64,000 nt of DNA from Patulibacter defluvii (GTDB taxonomy: Bacteria; Actinomycetota; Thermoleophilia; Solirubrobacterales; Solirubrobacteraceae). Positions within the stretch are counted from its first letter, which is position 1. Each line of letters starts with the position of its first letter. A program made the translations under genes and the position numbers. Below are positions 54,364 through 63,386 of this stretch, piece by piece. Below the pieces are notes generated by a model. It made no database searches. It was not told where the DNA came from and saw only the letters and a list, made by a program, of their open reading frames with translations. The stretch spans positions 269,359-333,358 of the forward strand of contig NZ_JAWZSQ010000003.1 of assembly GCF_034096925.1 (NCBI RefSeq), written 5' to 3'.

Positions 54364-55335
54364 ATGACAGGACTGATTTGGTACGAGAGCAATAGTGGCC
54401 CAAGGGCCCGGGCGGAAGTTGCGCCAGACCTCACCTCCGCCGCTCGAGCAGTAGCTCGATGGGTCTATGACCCTGATGATCCCCGAGAAGCCAGGCGCGC
54501 GATCGCGAAGCTCGACCGTGCTGGGGTGGCCGCTGCCATCCGCCACGCAATGTCAGATCACCCGCTTCTTCTATCCCCCAAGGCGCGTCAGCGTGTCTTG
54601 GAGTTGCCCGACGCCGCGGACGGTCGACTCGTCCCGATCGCGCGCGATCGCATCCGGGAGCTGTACCCCGAGATCGAACGGCAAAAAAGGCGCGCTGAGC
54701 AGCCCTTCTGTGATCGCGACCACCCAGCCGTGCGCTTGATCCTCGACGGCTATTACCCCGGTAGCGGGGGCGGTCGACCTCGCGTGCCGAGGGTCTACCC
54801 GGTCTTGCTCGACAAGATCGAACGCGGCCTGCTGGACGTAGCGTTGTCCGCAGACTCGAAAGAGCACCCGGATCTCAAGCAGCTCGGCGACGACGCGATG
54901 GACTGCTATTCGCTGTGCTCGGATGTCAATCAGACATGTGGCGTGGTACGTGAACGAGGACGCGAGTTGAGTGCTGAGCTGCGGCGAGTCTCCATGAATG
55001 ACACGAGCCGGCTGAGGGCGTCACAAGCCGAGGTGCTCGATGACGTGCTCGACGCAGGGGAGCTGCCATACGCAAACAGTCAGATCCTGCCGGTCGGGCC
55101 ATATGGGATGAGTCCGAAGTGGGGACTCGATCCGCTCGTGCTGCAGTTTGCCAAGGACAATCAGTCTTTGTACGAAGAGATCGACCGCTACGGACAAACC
55201 GCCATGGGATGGGCGAGGCGCATCGCGCGACGTGCGCGGGCTCTTCCCCTCGCGCTGCGACCGCGCGGCGTCTCGGCCGAACCCCGTCACGAAGACTCGG
55301 ATCTCCCGCCGGGCGAGGCGGATCGCGTGCGCTGA
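54364..55335 (+). CDS. Island protein of unknown function
   Basis: A 323-residue soluble protein with no recognised domain. ATG 54364 has GGGAG five bases upstream, and codon use is plausible but less GC-biased than the backbone. Visible features are an Arg/Asp-rich start (VARWVYDPDDPREARRAIAK), a SDHPLLLSPKARQRVLEL segment, a Gly-rich turn YYPGSGGGRP and a basic tail. It is divergent from the AlbA_2-type gene across the paired operator. Function not assigned. Confidence 0.65.
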   Translation: MTGLIWYESNSGPRARAEVAPDLTSAARAVARWVYDPDDPREARRAIAKLDRAGVAAAIRHAMSDHPLLLSPKARQRVLELPDAADGRLVPIARDRIRELYPEIERQKRRAEQPFCDRDHPAVRLILDGYYPGSGGGRPRVPRVYPVLLDKIERGLLDVALSADSKEHPDLKQLGDDAMDCYSLCSDVNQTCGVVRERGRELSAELRRVSMNDTSRLRASQAEVLDDVLDAGELPYANSQILPVGPYGMSPKWGLDPLVLQFAKDNQSLYEEIDRYGQTAMGWARRIARRARALPLALRPRGVSAEPRHEDSDLPPGEADRVR

Positions 55336-55400
55336 GACCCGCTGCCCCGGGCCTGAGAACGTCCACCGGCACCAGCACCCGAGATCCGCCCCCAGAACGA

Positions 55401-55428
55401 CGGAACCCCCGCTCTCGCAGGGGTTCCG
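55401..55428 (-). terminator. Terminator of the tRNA-Ala gene
   Basis: A 9-bp stem (55401-55409 with 55420-55428) with a 10-nt loop lies just downstream of the tRNA on the same strand. It was probably brought in by the island. Confidence 0.7.
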
Positions 55429-55433
55429 TGTCC

Positions 55434-55508
<75 letters not shown>

Positions 55509-55692
55509 GAAGGGACTCAGAAGGATAGCTGGCTCGGTCGCCGCGGTGTCGTGCGATCGGGGGCGGCGGGGCGTTGGGGGCAAAGTTAGGGGCTGGTCCC
55601 GGAGGCTCGGGGCGGATACTGCACGTGGGGGTCGGGGTGGCCCCTCGGGGCTGGGGTCGGCCTCGCGGGCAGGGCAGGTTCGAGGGGGCCGG

Positions 55693-57591
55693 ATGACATC
55701 GCTCGGGGTGGACCGGGAACCGTTCGTTGGTCGGGCGGCGGCGGAGGGGTGGCTCCGTCGCCTCCTCGATCCCGCTGGCCCGCACAGGGTCGGCATCCTC
55801 CACGGCCCGCCGGGCAGTGGGAAGACCGTCTTCGGCCGTCACGCTCGACGGGTCGCCGCCGCGGCCGACCGGCCGCTGGTCGTGATCGACGGGCTGCGCA
55901 CCCTCGCCGAGGCCGCCGCGCGGCTGCGGCGGGCGACGACGGCACCGGCACCCGCGCCCGACACCACCATCCTGCTGCTCAGCCGCTGGGCTCCCGAGAC
56001 CGGCTGGCTGCCCGACGACTGGTCCCACGCCATCACCGAGCACGAGCTCGACGAGCTGCCTCCCGACGAGGCCGACCGTCTGCTCACCGCCCTCGGGGTC
56101 GAGGACGCCGGCGCCCGCACCCGCATCTCCTCCTGGGCCGGCGGCTGGCCGCTCGCCCTCGTCCTCGGCGCCGAGGACGCCCCCGCCGCCACCACCGACA
56201 CCAGCTGGCTCGCTCCCGCCGCCGAGGAGCGCCGCAACCGCCGCCTGCTCCGCCGGCTCGTCCCCGCCGCGCTGCCCCTCACCCACCACGAAGCCCTGCA
56301 CGTGGCCGCGATCGCCCGCACCGTCGACCCCGCCCTGCTCGGCGCCGTCCTCGGCATCGACGGTCACGCCGGCTTCGGCTGGCTCGCCGAATCGGGCCTC
56401 GCCCGCGCCACCCGCGGCGGCCTGCGCCTCTACGCCCTCCCGCGCCGCGCCCTCGCCTTCGAGCTCGCTCGCAGCGAGCCCGCCACCGAGCTGCGCCTGC
56501 GCCGCGCTATCGTCGAGCACCTCTACGAGCAGGCCCGCGACGGCCGCACCTCGCTCTGCGTCGAGCTCGGCCGGCTCAGCCGCAACGAGGCCCTGCGCGT
56601 CGGCTTCGAGTGGCTCGACGACCCCCGCTACCGCTTCCGTCCCGCCCGCGCCGCCGACGCCGAGATCCTCGGCGCCGCCATGGCCACCGCCGGTCGCGGC
56701 CGCTGGTGGGACCAGGCCCGCCGCTTCGTGCTCGAGGCTCCGGAGCGCGTCACCGTGGTCTCCGACGCCGAGCACGGGCCCTTCGGCTACTGCATCGCCG
56801 TCACGCCCGAGAACGCCCCCACCCTCGCCCTCGACGACCCCGTCCTCGGCCCCCGGATCGACCACGCCCGCCGCGTCCTCGGCACCCGCAACGCCGTCGT
56901 CTGGCGCGAGGCCGCCGACTCCAGCCGCGTCACCGGCCACCCGCTGCCCTTCCTCTCCAGCGCCCTCCACGTCGCCAGCGTGCTCCGCTGCGGCCTGCCC
57001 AACCCGCGCTTCGCCTACCTCTCCGTCCGCGCCGGCAGCCACCGCTGGGCCGCCTTCCTCGCCGCCACCGCCGCCGAGCACCTGGCCGAGCTCGACGTCA
57101 GCCACGCCGGCGAGCAGCTCGAATGCCACCTGGTCGACTTCGGCCCCCGCGGCCTGCTCGGCGCCCAGCGCGACGTGATCCTCTACGAGCTCGGCGCCGC
57201 CCCGCCGCCGTTCGGCGTCCGCGCCGGCCGCGGCCGTCCCGCCGCCGAGCCCGACGGGGTCGAGGAGCACGTCCGCGCCGCCCTCCGCACCTTCCACCGT
57301 CCCGACCGGCTGGCCGACAACCCGCTCGCCGTCGGCAGCACCGTCGAGGACCGCGTCGCCTCGGTCCGCGTGCTGCTCGAGGACGGCCTCGCCAGCGCCT
57401 TCGGCGACGCCCCCGCCGAGCAGCGCCTGGAGCAGGTCCTGCGCCGCTCCTACCTCGACCCGACCGGCAACCACGAACGCGTCGCCCTGGAGCTCCACAT
57501 GAGTCGCACCAGCTACTTCCGCTGCCTGCGGCAGGCCACCGCCCGCCTCGCCGCCCACGTCGAGCAGGGACTCCAGGGCGATGTCCGCTGA
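55693..57591 (+). CDS. STAND-like ATPase with C-terminal DNA-binding segment
   Basis: A 632-residue protein starting at ATG 55693 after a GAGGGGG stretch. The P-loop GPPGSGKTVFG is at about residue 43, a sensor-like strand TTILLLSRWAPETGW follows, and ISSWAGGWPLALVLG resembles the MalT-type winged-helix junction. The end (VLRRSYLDPTGNHERVALEL then SRTSYFRCLRQAT) is a helix-turn-helix found in related actinobacterial ATP-binding regulators. It overlaps the KAS III-like gene by 11 bp, so the two are coupled. Target unknown. Confidence 0.75.
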   Translation: MTSLGVDREPFVGRAAAEGWLRRLLDPAGPHRVGILHGPPGSGKTVFGRHARRVAAAADRPLVVIDGLRTLAEAAARLRRATTAPAPAPDTTILLLSRWAPETGWLPDDWSHAITEHELDELPPDEADRLLTALGVEDAGARTRISSWAGGWPLALVLGAEDAPAATTDTSWLAPAAEERRNRRLLRRLVPAALPLTHHEALHVAAIARTVDPALLGAVLGIDGHAGFGWLAESGLARATRGGLRLYALPRRALAFELARSEPATELRLRRAIVEHLYEQARDGRTSLCVELGRLSRNEALRVGFEWLDDPRYRFRPARAADAEILGAAMATAGRGRWWDQARRFVLEAPERVTVVSDAEHGPFGYCIAVTPENAPTLALDDPVLGPRIDHARRVLGTRNAVVWREAADSSRVTGHPLPFLSSALHVASVLRCGLPNPRFAYLSVRAGSHRWAAFLAATAAEHLAELDVSHAGEQLECHLVDFGPRGLLGAQRDVILYELGAAPPPFGVRAGRGRPAAEPDGVEEHVRAALRTFHRPDRLADNPLAVGSTVEDRVASVRVLLEDGLASAFGDAPAEQRLEQVLRRSYLDPTGNHERVALELHMSRTSYFRCLRQATARLAAHVEQGLQGDVR

Positions 57592-58633
57592 GGCCCGCGC
57601 CCGCCTGGCCGCCCTCGCCGTCGCCGTCCCGCGGACCGTCCTCGGCAACGACCAGCTGGCCGTCGAGCCGGTCGTCGCGCGCGGCCTGGAGACCGCCTTC
57701 GCCTCGGCCGACGGCGCCCGCTCCGACGACGAGCGGATCTTCCAGGAAGAGCGCGCCCGCTACGGCGACGACCCCTTCGCCGGCACCGTCCGCCGCCACC
57801 GGCTGGCCGACGACCAGCCCGCCTCGGCCCTCGCCCTCGCCGCCGCCCGCGAGGCCCTGGCCCTCGCCGGCCGCGACGCCGCCGAGGTCGACCTGCTGCT
57901 GACCGTCGCCGTCCCCGCCGACCGGGTCTTCCCCGGCGACGCCGCCGCGCTCTCGCACGCGCTCGGGATCGACGGCGCCGCCTGGACCGTCGAGGCCTGG
58001 AACGCCGGCGCGCTCAGCGCCTGGATGACCGCCGACGCGCTGATCGCCGCCGGCCGCGTCCGCCGGGCCCTGATCGCGATCAGCTGCGCCAACACCCGGA
58101 TCGCCGAGCCCGGCGACAGCTTCGGGCGCTTCCTCGGCGACGCCGGCGCCGCGCTGCTGCTCGACGCCGACGCCGACGAGGGCGCCACCCTGACCGCCGG
58201 CGCGATGCGGGCCAACCACGTCGCCCGCGACGCCTTCGCCGTCGCCCTCAGCGTCGATCCGCCCGGGATCCGCGTCCGCGCCCGGCCCGAGACCGGGGCC
58301 GAGCTGGTCGGCTCGAACTTCGCCAGCCTCCGCGCCGCCCTCTCCGGCCTGACCGCCGACCCCGACCTGGTCGTCGCCTACGCCCCGACCGCCTGGCTGG
58401 CCGCCGCCGCGGCGCGGATCTACGGCTGGCCGGCCGAGCGCGTGATCGACGTCCACCCCGAGTACGCCAACGTCGGCCCGGTGCTGCCGCTCGCCGGGCT
58501 CCACGCCGCCGCCACCGCCGGCCGCCTGACCCCCGGCGACGCGGTCCTGGCCTACGCCCTCGGGCCGGCCTCCGGGGTGGCGGCGATCCAGCTCGAGTGG
58601 GGGACCACCCCCGTCGGCCGGGTCGTGGTCTGA
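57581..58633 (+). CDS. KAS III (FabH)-like thiolase-fold protein lacking the catalytic Cys
   Basis: A 350-residue beta-ketoacyl synthase III homologue. The fold markers are present (SALALAAAREALALAG; FLGDAGAALLLD; VIDVHPEYANVGP). At the nucleophile, where FabH reads AACAGF, this protein has EAWNAGAL with Asn141 in place of Cys. The HQAN His is also missing (YAPTAW), while the late Asn is kept. So it should not condense acyl chains by the normal route and may be a binding or scaffold subunit. It is coupled to the ATPase upstream. Confidence 0.8.
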   Translation: MSAEARARLAALAVAVPRTVLGNDQLAVEPVVARGLETAFASADGARSDDERIFQEERARYGDDPFAGTVRRHRLADDQPASALALAAAREALALAGRDAAEVDLLLTVAVPADRVFPGDAAALSHALGIDGAAWTVEAWNAGALSAWMTADALIAAGRVRRALIAISCANTRIAEPGDSFGRFLGDAGAALLLDADADEGATLTAGAMRANHVARDAFAVALSVDPPGIRVRARPETGAELVGSNFASLRAALSGLTADPDLVVAYAPTAWLAAAAARIYGWPAERVIDVHPEYANVGPVLPLAGLHAAATAGRLTPGDAVLAYALGPASGVAAIQLEWGTTPVGRVVV

Positions 58634-58651
58634 CCCGGCCGACGGCTGGTC

Positions 58652-60439
58652 CTACGCCTCGGCCCCCTGCAGCCGCAGGGTCACGATCCGGCTGCCCATC
58701 GGCACCGTCACCCGCGGGTCGATCCGGACGTCGACCACCACCGGCCCGCCCTCGCCGAGCGCCCGCGTCAGCGCGTCGTCGAGCTGGTCCTCGCGCGTGA
58801 CCCGGATCCCGCGCACGCCGAGCGCCTGGGCCATCCCCGCCACGTCGACCCGCGGGAACGACGTCTCCGAGCCGTCGAAGTCGCGCGCCAGGCCCTGGCC
58901 GCGCATCCCCTGCTCGACCATCCCGTAGCGGGCGTCGTTGAGCACCACCCAGATCGCCGCCAGGTCGTGCTGGGCGGCGGTGTTCAGCTCGTTGAGCATC
59001 TGCATCGCGCCGTCGCCGACCAGCGCCGCCGCCGGCCCGCCGCGGGCGTGCGCGACGCCCAGCACCCCGGTCGTCCCGTGACCCATCGACGCCCACGCCG
59101 TGCTCGGCCGCAGCCGCCCCGGCGCCGCCGCCCGCAGGTGGTGGATCCCCCACGGCAGCGCGCTGCCGCCGTCGGTCAGCAGCGGCACCCCGCGGTCGAC
59201 CAGCCGCCGCTGGACCGCCGTCAGCAGCACCGGCGGCCGTACCGCCCCGGCCCCCCGCCGCGCCGGCACAGGAGCCGGCCACGGGTCGACCGGCAGCGGG
59301 CGCGGGCGGGGCGGCGGCGGCTCGCGCTCCAGCTCGTCGAGCAGCGCCCGCAGCACCAGCCGCACGTCGCCGACCACCGGGGTCGTCGGCGCGTCCGGAT
59401 AGGCGATCCCGATCGCGTCCGGGTCGAGGTCGACCTGCACGAACCCGCCCGCCGGCACCAGCCCCGGATCCCAGCCGGACGAGCCCTCGCTCAGCCGCGT
59501 CCCCAGCACCAGCGCGAATGCCGGTGCCGTCCGCGCCAGCGTCTCCCGCACCTGCGGATGGCCGCCGAGGCCGGTCACGCCCGCGCAGCGCGGGTCGCGC
59601 TCGTCGACGATCCCCTTCCCGCGCGGGGTGGTGATCGCCAGCGCCCCCGTCGCGTCGAGCAGCCGCCGGACCTCGGCCGCCGCGCCGCGGGCGCCGAAAC
59701 CGGCCCAGACCACGAACGGCTCGCGCCGGATCCGCGCCGCCAGCGAGGCGATCGCCATCGGGTCGGGACCGGGCGCCGCGCGCTCCGGGACGGTCGCCGA
59801 AGGCCACGTCGCCCCCTCGGCGACCGGCGCGGCCTGGAGCGCGGTGGCCAGGCAGACGTGGGCCACGAAGCCCTGCGGCCGCGCCAGTCCGTGGGCCAGG
59901 CGGCGGGCGACCAGCGGCAGCTCGTCCTCGTCCTCGACCACCGCCACGTAGTCGAAGATCGCGCCGGCCTCCAGCAGCCCGGTCGCCCCCAGCCGCTGGC
60001 TGCTCGTCTCCTGGAGCGCGCCGCGGCCGCGCTGGGGCGACGCCGTCGCGGCCGACAGCAGGATCACCCGCGCGCCCTCCCAGCGGGCGGCGACCAGGCC
60101 GGTGATCGCGTTCGTCAGACCCGGCCCGGTGGTGGTGAAGACGACCGCCGGGGCGCCGTCGGTCAGCGACCGCTCGAGCGCCGCGAACGCGCCGCCGGCC
60201 TCGTGGCGGACGTGCAGGACGTCGATCGGGCTCCGTTCGAGCGCCGCCCACTGGGGGCCGATCCCGCCCCCGGAGACGCCGAACGCGGCCCGTACGCCGA
60301 GCTGGTGGAGGAGCTTGGCGACGGCGTCGCCGACGGTTGCGACGGGTGCTTCGGGACGCTCGATCTCGGGGACGGCGATGGGGCTGTCGGCGGGCTCTTC
60401 CTCGATCGTGGCGGCTGGTGCGGGACGGGTGGTCGTCAT
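58652..60439 (-). CDS. Thiamine diphosphate-dependent enzyme, acetolactate synthase-like
   Basis: A 595-residue ThDP enzyme. The activating Glu is in VRHEAGGAFAA (about residue 82) and the ThDP/metal motif is VGDGAMQMLNELNTA with the closing Asn in VVLNDARYGM. An N-terminal extension of about 35 Pro/Glu-rich residues precedes the PYR domain. No small regulatory subunit is adjacent, so a catabolic lyase or decarboxylase is as likely as acetolactate synthase. ATG 60439 follows GGGAGG. Confidence 0.84.
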   Translation of the reverse strand: MTTTRPAPAATIEEEPADSPIAVPEIERPEAPVATVGDAVAKLLHQLGVRAAFGVSGGGIGPQWAALERSPIDVLHVRHEAGGAFAALERSLTDGAPAVVFTTTGPGLTNAITGLVAARWEGARVILLSAATASPQRGRGALQETSSQRLGATGLLEAGAIFDYVAVVEDEDELPLVARRLAHGLARPQGFVAHVCLATALQAAPVAEGATWPSATVPERAAPGPDPMAIASLAARIRREPFVVWAGFGARGAAAEVRRLLDATGALAITTPRGKGIVDERDPRCAGVTGLGGHPQVRETLARTAPAFALVLGTRLSEGSSGWDPGLVPAGGFVQVDLDPDAIGIAYPDAPTTPVVGDVRLVLRALLDELEREPPPPRPRPLPVDPWPAPVPARRGAGAVRPPVLLTAVQRRLVDRGVPLLTDGGSALPWGIHHLRAAAPGRLRPSTAWASMGHGTTGVLGVAHARGGPAAALVGDGAMQMLNELNTAAQHDLAAIWVVLNDARYGMVEQGMRGQGLARDFDGSETSFPRVDVAGMAQALGVRGIRVTREDQLDDALTRALGEGGPVVVDVRIDPRVTVPMGSRIVTLRLQGAEA

Positions 60440-60589
60440 CGGGTCCTCCCTCGGGACTGGTAGGCGCGCACCACCGTGTCGAAGCTGGTCGCCAGCGACC
60501 AGTGCCGCGAGGGTGCCGGATCGGTTCCACCCCTGTGCCACGACACGGCCCCGGCCGGGGGCGGTCGCGGCCGGTACGCTCGCCCGGCC

Positions 60590-61444
60590 ATGGACGACGG
60601 CTTCACCCCGATCACCGGTCCCGACGGGCGCACCCACGTGGTCGCGGACGACGGCGAGGGCCCGCTCGTCGTCCTGCTGCACGGCTTCCCCGACACCCCG
60701 CACGGCTGGGACCCGACCGCCCGTGCGCTGGTCGCCGCCGGCTTCCGGGCCGTCCGCCCGTGGCTGCGCGGGTACCACCCGGCGACCACCGTCCCCGGCC
60801 GCCCCTACGACGCGCTGACGATCGCCGAGGACCCGCTCTCGCTGCTCGACGCGCTCGGCGAGCGGCAGGCGATCGTCGTCGGCCACGACTGGGGCTCGGT
60901 GATCGCCTACGGCGTCGCGACGCTGGCGCCCGAGCGGATCCGGGCGATCGTGCCGGTCGGCCTGCCACACCCGACGCTGCTGCCGCAGAACCTGGCGACG
61001 CTCTGGGCGGCCCGCCACTTCATGGTCCACAAGCTGCCGTTCGCCGAGGCCCTGGCCCGCCGCAACGACTTCGCCTACATCGACCGGCTCTACCGCCGCT
61101 GGTCGCCGAGCTGGAGCGGTCGCGCGCGCGAGGCCTGCGTCGACCGGGTCCGCGCCTGCTTCGCCGACCCGCGCTCGCTGCACGAGGCGCTGAACTACTA
61201 CCGGGCGCTCTCGACCAAGGTCGAGCCGCGGCTGGCGACCCCGCCCGCCGTGCCGGGCCTGGTGGTCGGCGGCGGCGGCGAGCACGTGCTGGAGGGGACC
61301 TTCGACCAGACCGCCGAGCGGCTGGGGGAGGGCTCGTCGGCGCTGGTCGTCCCGGGCGCCGGCCACTGGCCCCACCGCGAGGGCGAGGAGCGCTTCCTCG
61401 CCGCCCTGGTCCCCTTCCTCCAGGGTCTGCCGCCGGCCGCGTGA
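60590..61444 (+). CDS. Alpha/beta hydrolase, epoxide hydrolase-like
   Basis: A 284-residue hydrolase with oxyanion-hole motif HGFPDTPHGW and nucleophile elbow VGHDWGSVIA, where Asp rather than Ser is the nucleophile, as in epoxide hydrolases and haloalkane dehalogenases. The catalytic His is in GAGHWPHRE. ATG 60590 lies nine bases after a TACGCT -10 box, so the leader is very short; upstream open frame has no coding character. Confidence 0.88.
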   Translation: MDDGFTPITGPDGRTHVVADDGEGPLVVLLHGFPDTPHGWDPTARALVAAGFRAVRPWLRGYHPATTVPGRPYDALTIAEDPLSLLDALGERQAIVVGHDWGSVIAYGVATLAPERIRAIVPVGLPHPTLLPQNLATLWAARHFMVHKLPFAEALARRNDFAYIDRLYRRWSPSWSGRAREACVDRVRACFADPRSLHEALNYYRALSTKVEPRLATPPAVPGLVVGGGGEHVLEGTFDQTAERLGEGSSALVVPGAGHWPHREGEERFLAALVPFLQGLPPAA

Positions 61445-61504
61445 CCGTCGATCCGGCCACGTCCGGACCGTGACGTACGACCGCACGGCTAGGCTCCGGC
61501 CTTT

Positions 61505-63376
61505 GTGAGCTTCCGGGCCCGGCTCAACCTCTTCTTCCTGCTGCTCGTCGTCGTGCCGCTGATCGCGGTCGGCGTCGTGCTGCTGCGCACGATCGACGGC
61601 GCCGCCCGCGGCAAGGTCGAGTCGGCGCTGGCCTCCGAGGCCCGCGCGGTCTCGAGCCTGGCGCGCGAGGAGCAGGAGCAGGCCGACGGCGTCTCGGCCC
61701 AGCTGGCCCGCGACCGCGAGCTGGCGGCGGCGCTGGAGAAGGGCGACGTCGCGGCGGTCCGCGCGCGGGCGGCGAAGCTGCTCTCGCCGACCACCGACGC
61801 GCGCCGGATCCGGCTGACGCTGCGGCGCGGCGAGGGCGTGGTCGACGTCGGCAGCCGGACCGCGATCCTGCCCGCCCAGCACACGCTGATCAGCCCCGAC
61901 GACCGCCAGCCGCTGGCCGACCTGGAGACCTCGGTCGCCGGGCCGAAGGCGTTCGTGCGGCGGCTGACCCGGCTGACCGGCCGCCAGGTCCAGCTGCGCG
62001 AGGCCCGCGACGGCCGGGTCGTGGCCGGCGCCACCGTCGCGACCGGGGTGATCCCCGGCCCGGGCGAGGTCGGCGCGACCGGCGAGGGCGGCTTCACCGC
62101 CGTCACCATCCGCCAGCGCGGCTTCGGCGGCCAGGCCCAGGACGTCGTGCTGCTCGCCTCGGGGGCCCAGGCGAAGGCCTCGCGCGCGGACCGGCTGGCG
62201 CTGGTCGGCACGCTGATCCTCTTCCTGACGCTGGCCGCGGCCGGCGCGCTGGCCGTCTCCCGTTCGCTCCAGCGCCAGGTCGGCGAGCTGCTGGCCGGCG
62301 CCCAGCGGCTCGGCCGCGGCGAGTTCGACCAGGAGATCGCCGCCACCGGCGACGACGAGCTGGCGCAGCTGGCCGAGGCCTTCAACGCGATGAGCCGCCA
62401 GCTGCGGCGGCGGCTCGACGAGCTGCACGCCGAGCGCGGCCGGCTGCGGGCGGCGATCCGCCGGATCGGCGAGACGTTCGCCGCCAACCTCGACCGCGAG
62501 GGGCTGCTGGAGATCGTCGCCCAGGCCGCCGCCGACGGCGTACGGGCCGAGGTCGGCCGGGCGCGGCTGACCGTCGAGGGGCGCGACGAGGTCGCCCTGA
62601 CCGGCGAGCTGGACGGCCTGGAGACGGTCCTCGACGCGGCCGAGGCGCGGGTCCTGGGCGGCAACGACGGGCTCGTCTCGGACGGCGACCTGCACGCGCT
62701 GGCGGTCGTGATGGGGACCGAGGGCGGGCTCCACGGCGTGGTCGCGGTCGCCCGCCGCGAGGTGCCCTTCACCGCCGCCGACGCCGAGATGGTCGCCTAC
62801 CTCTCGGGCCAGGCCGCCGTCTCGCTGGAGAACGTCGGCCGCCACGAGGAGGCCGAGCGCGAGGCCCACACCGACGCCCTCACCGGGCTGGCCAACCGCC
62901 GCCGCTTCGACGAGCTGCTGGCGGCCGCGGTCGATCGCGCGCACCGCGACGGCCGGCCGGTCTCGCTGCTGGTGCTCGACCTCGACCGCTTCAAGGAGAT
63001 CAACGACCAGCACGGCCACCAGACCGGCGACCAGGTCCTGCGCGAGGTCGCCTGGACGCTGCGCTCCGGGGTCCGCGGGATCGACGCCCCGGCCCGGCTC
63101 GGCGGCGAGGAGTTCGGCGTGATCCTGCCCGCGACCGACGCCGCCGGGGCGATCACGCTCGCCGAGCGGCTGCGGATCGGGGTCGAGCAGATCCGGATCA
63201 CGACCGCTGCCGGACGCGAGCTGCGGGTGACCACCTCGGTCGGGATCGGGACGGTCCCGGGAGCCGCCGCGGAGAGCGGCGAACTGGTCGCGCTGGCCGA
63301 CGGCGCGCTCTACCGGGCCAAGCGCGAGGGACGCAATCGTACGATCACGGCTGACGCCAGCCGCGAGCAGGGGTAG
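61505..63376 (+). CDS. Membrane diguanylate cyclase (HAMP-GAF-GGDEF)
   Basis: A 623-residue c-di-GMP synthase. Membrane segments at about 7-28 and 235-255 flank an extracellular sensor region of about 200 residues. A HAMP domain (LLAGAQRLGRGEFDQEIA), a GAF-like domain (about 320-450) and the GGDEF domain follow. The active site is intact (GGEEF), and the inhibitory I-site RGID sits five residues before it, so product feedback is expected. GTG 61505 is nine bases after TAGGCT, a near-leaderless start. Confidence 0.92.
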   Translation: MSFRARLNLFFLLLVVVPLIAVGVVLLRTIDGAARGKVESALASEARAVSSLAREEQEQADGVSAQLARDRELAAALEKGDVAAVRARAAKLLSPTTDARRIRLTLRRGEGVVDVGSRTAILPAQHTLISPDDRQPLADLETSVAGPKAFVRRLTRLTGRQVQLREARDGRVVAGATVATGVIPGPGEVGATGEGGFTAVTIRQRGFGGQAQDVVLLASGAQAKASRADRLALVGTLILFLTLAAAGALAVSRSLQRQVGELLAGAQRLGRGEFDQEIAATGDDELAQLAEAFNAMSRQLRRRLDELHAERGRLRAAIRRIGETFAANLDREGLLEIVAQAAADGVRAEVGRARLTVEGRDEVALTGELDGLETVLDAAEARVLGGNDGLVSDGDLHALAVVMGTEGGLHGVVAVARREVPFTAADAEMVAYLSGQAAVSLENVGRHEEAEREAHTDALTGLANRRRFDELLAAAVDRAHRDGRPVSLLVLDLDRFKEINDQHGHQTGDQVLREVAWTLRSGVRGIDAPARLGGEEFGVILPATDAAGAITLAERLRIGVEQIRITTAAGRELRVTTSVGIGTVPGAAAESGELVALADGALYRAKREGRNRTITADASREQG

Positions 63377-63386
63377 GGTTAGAGCG

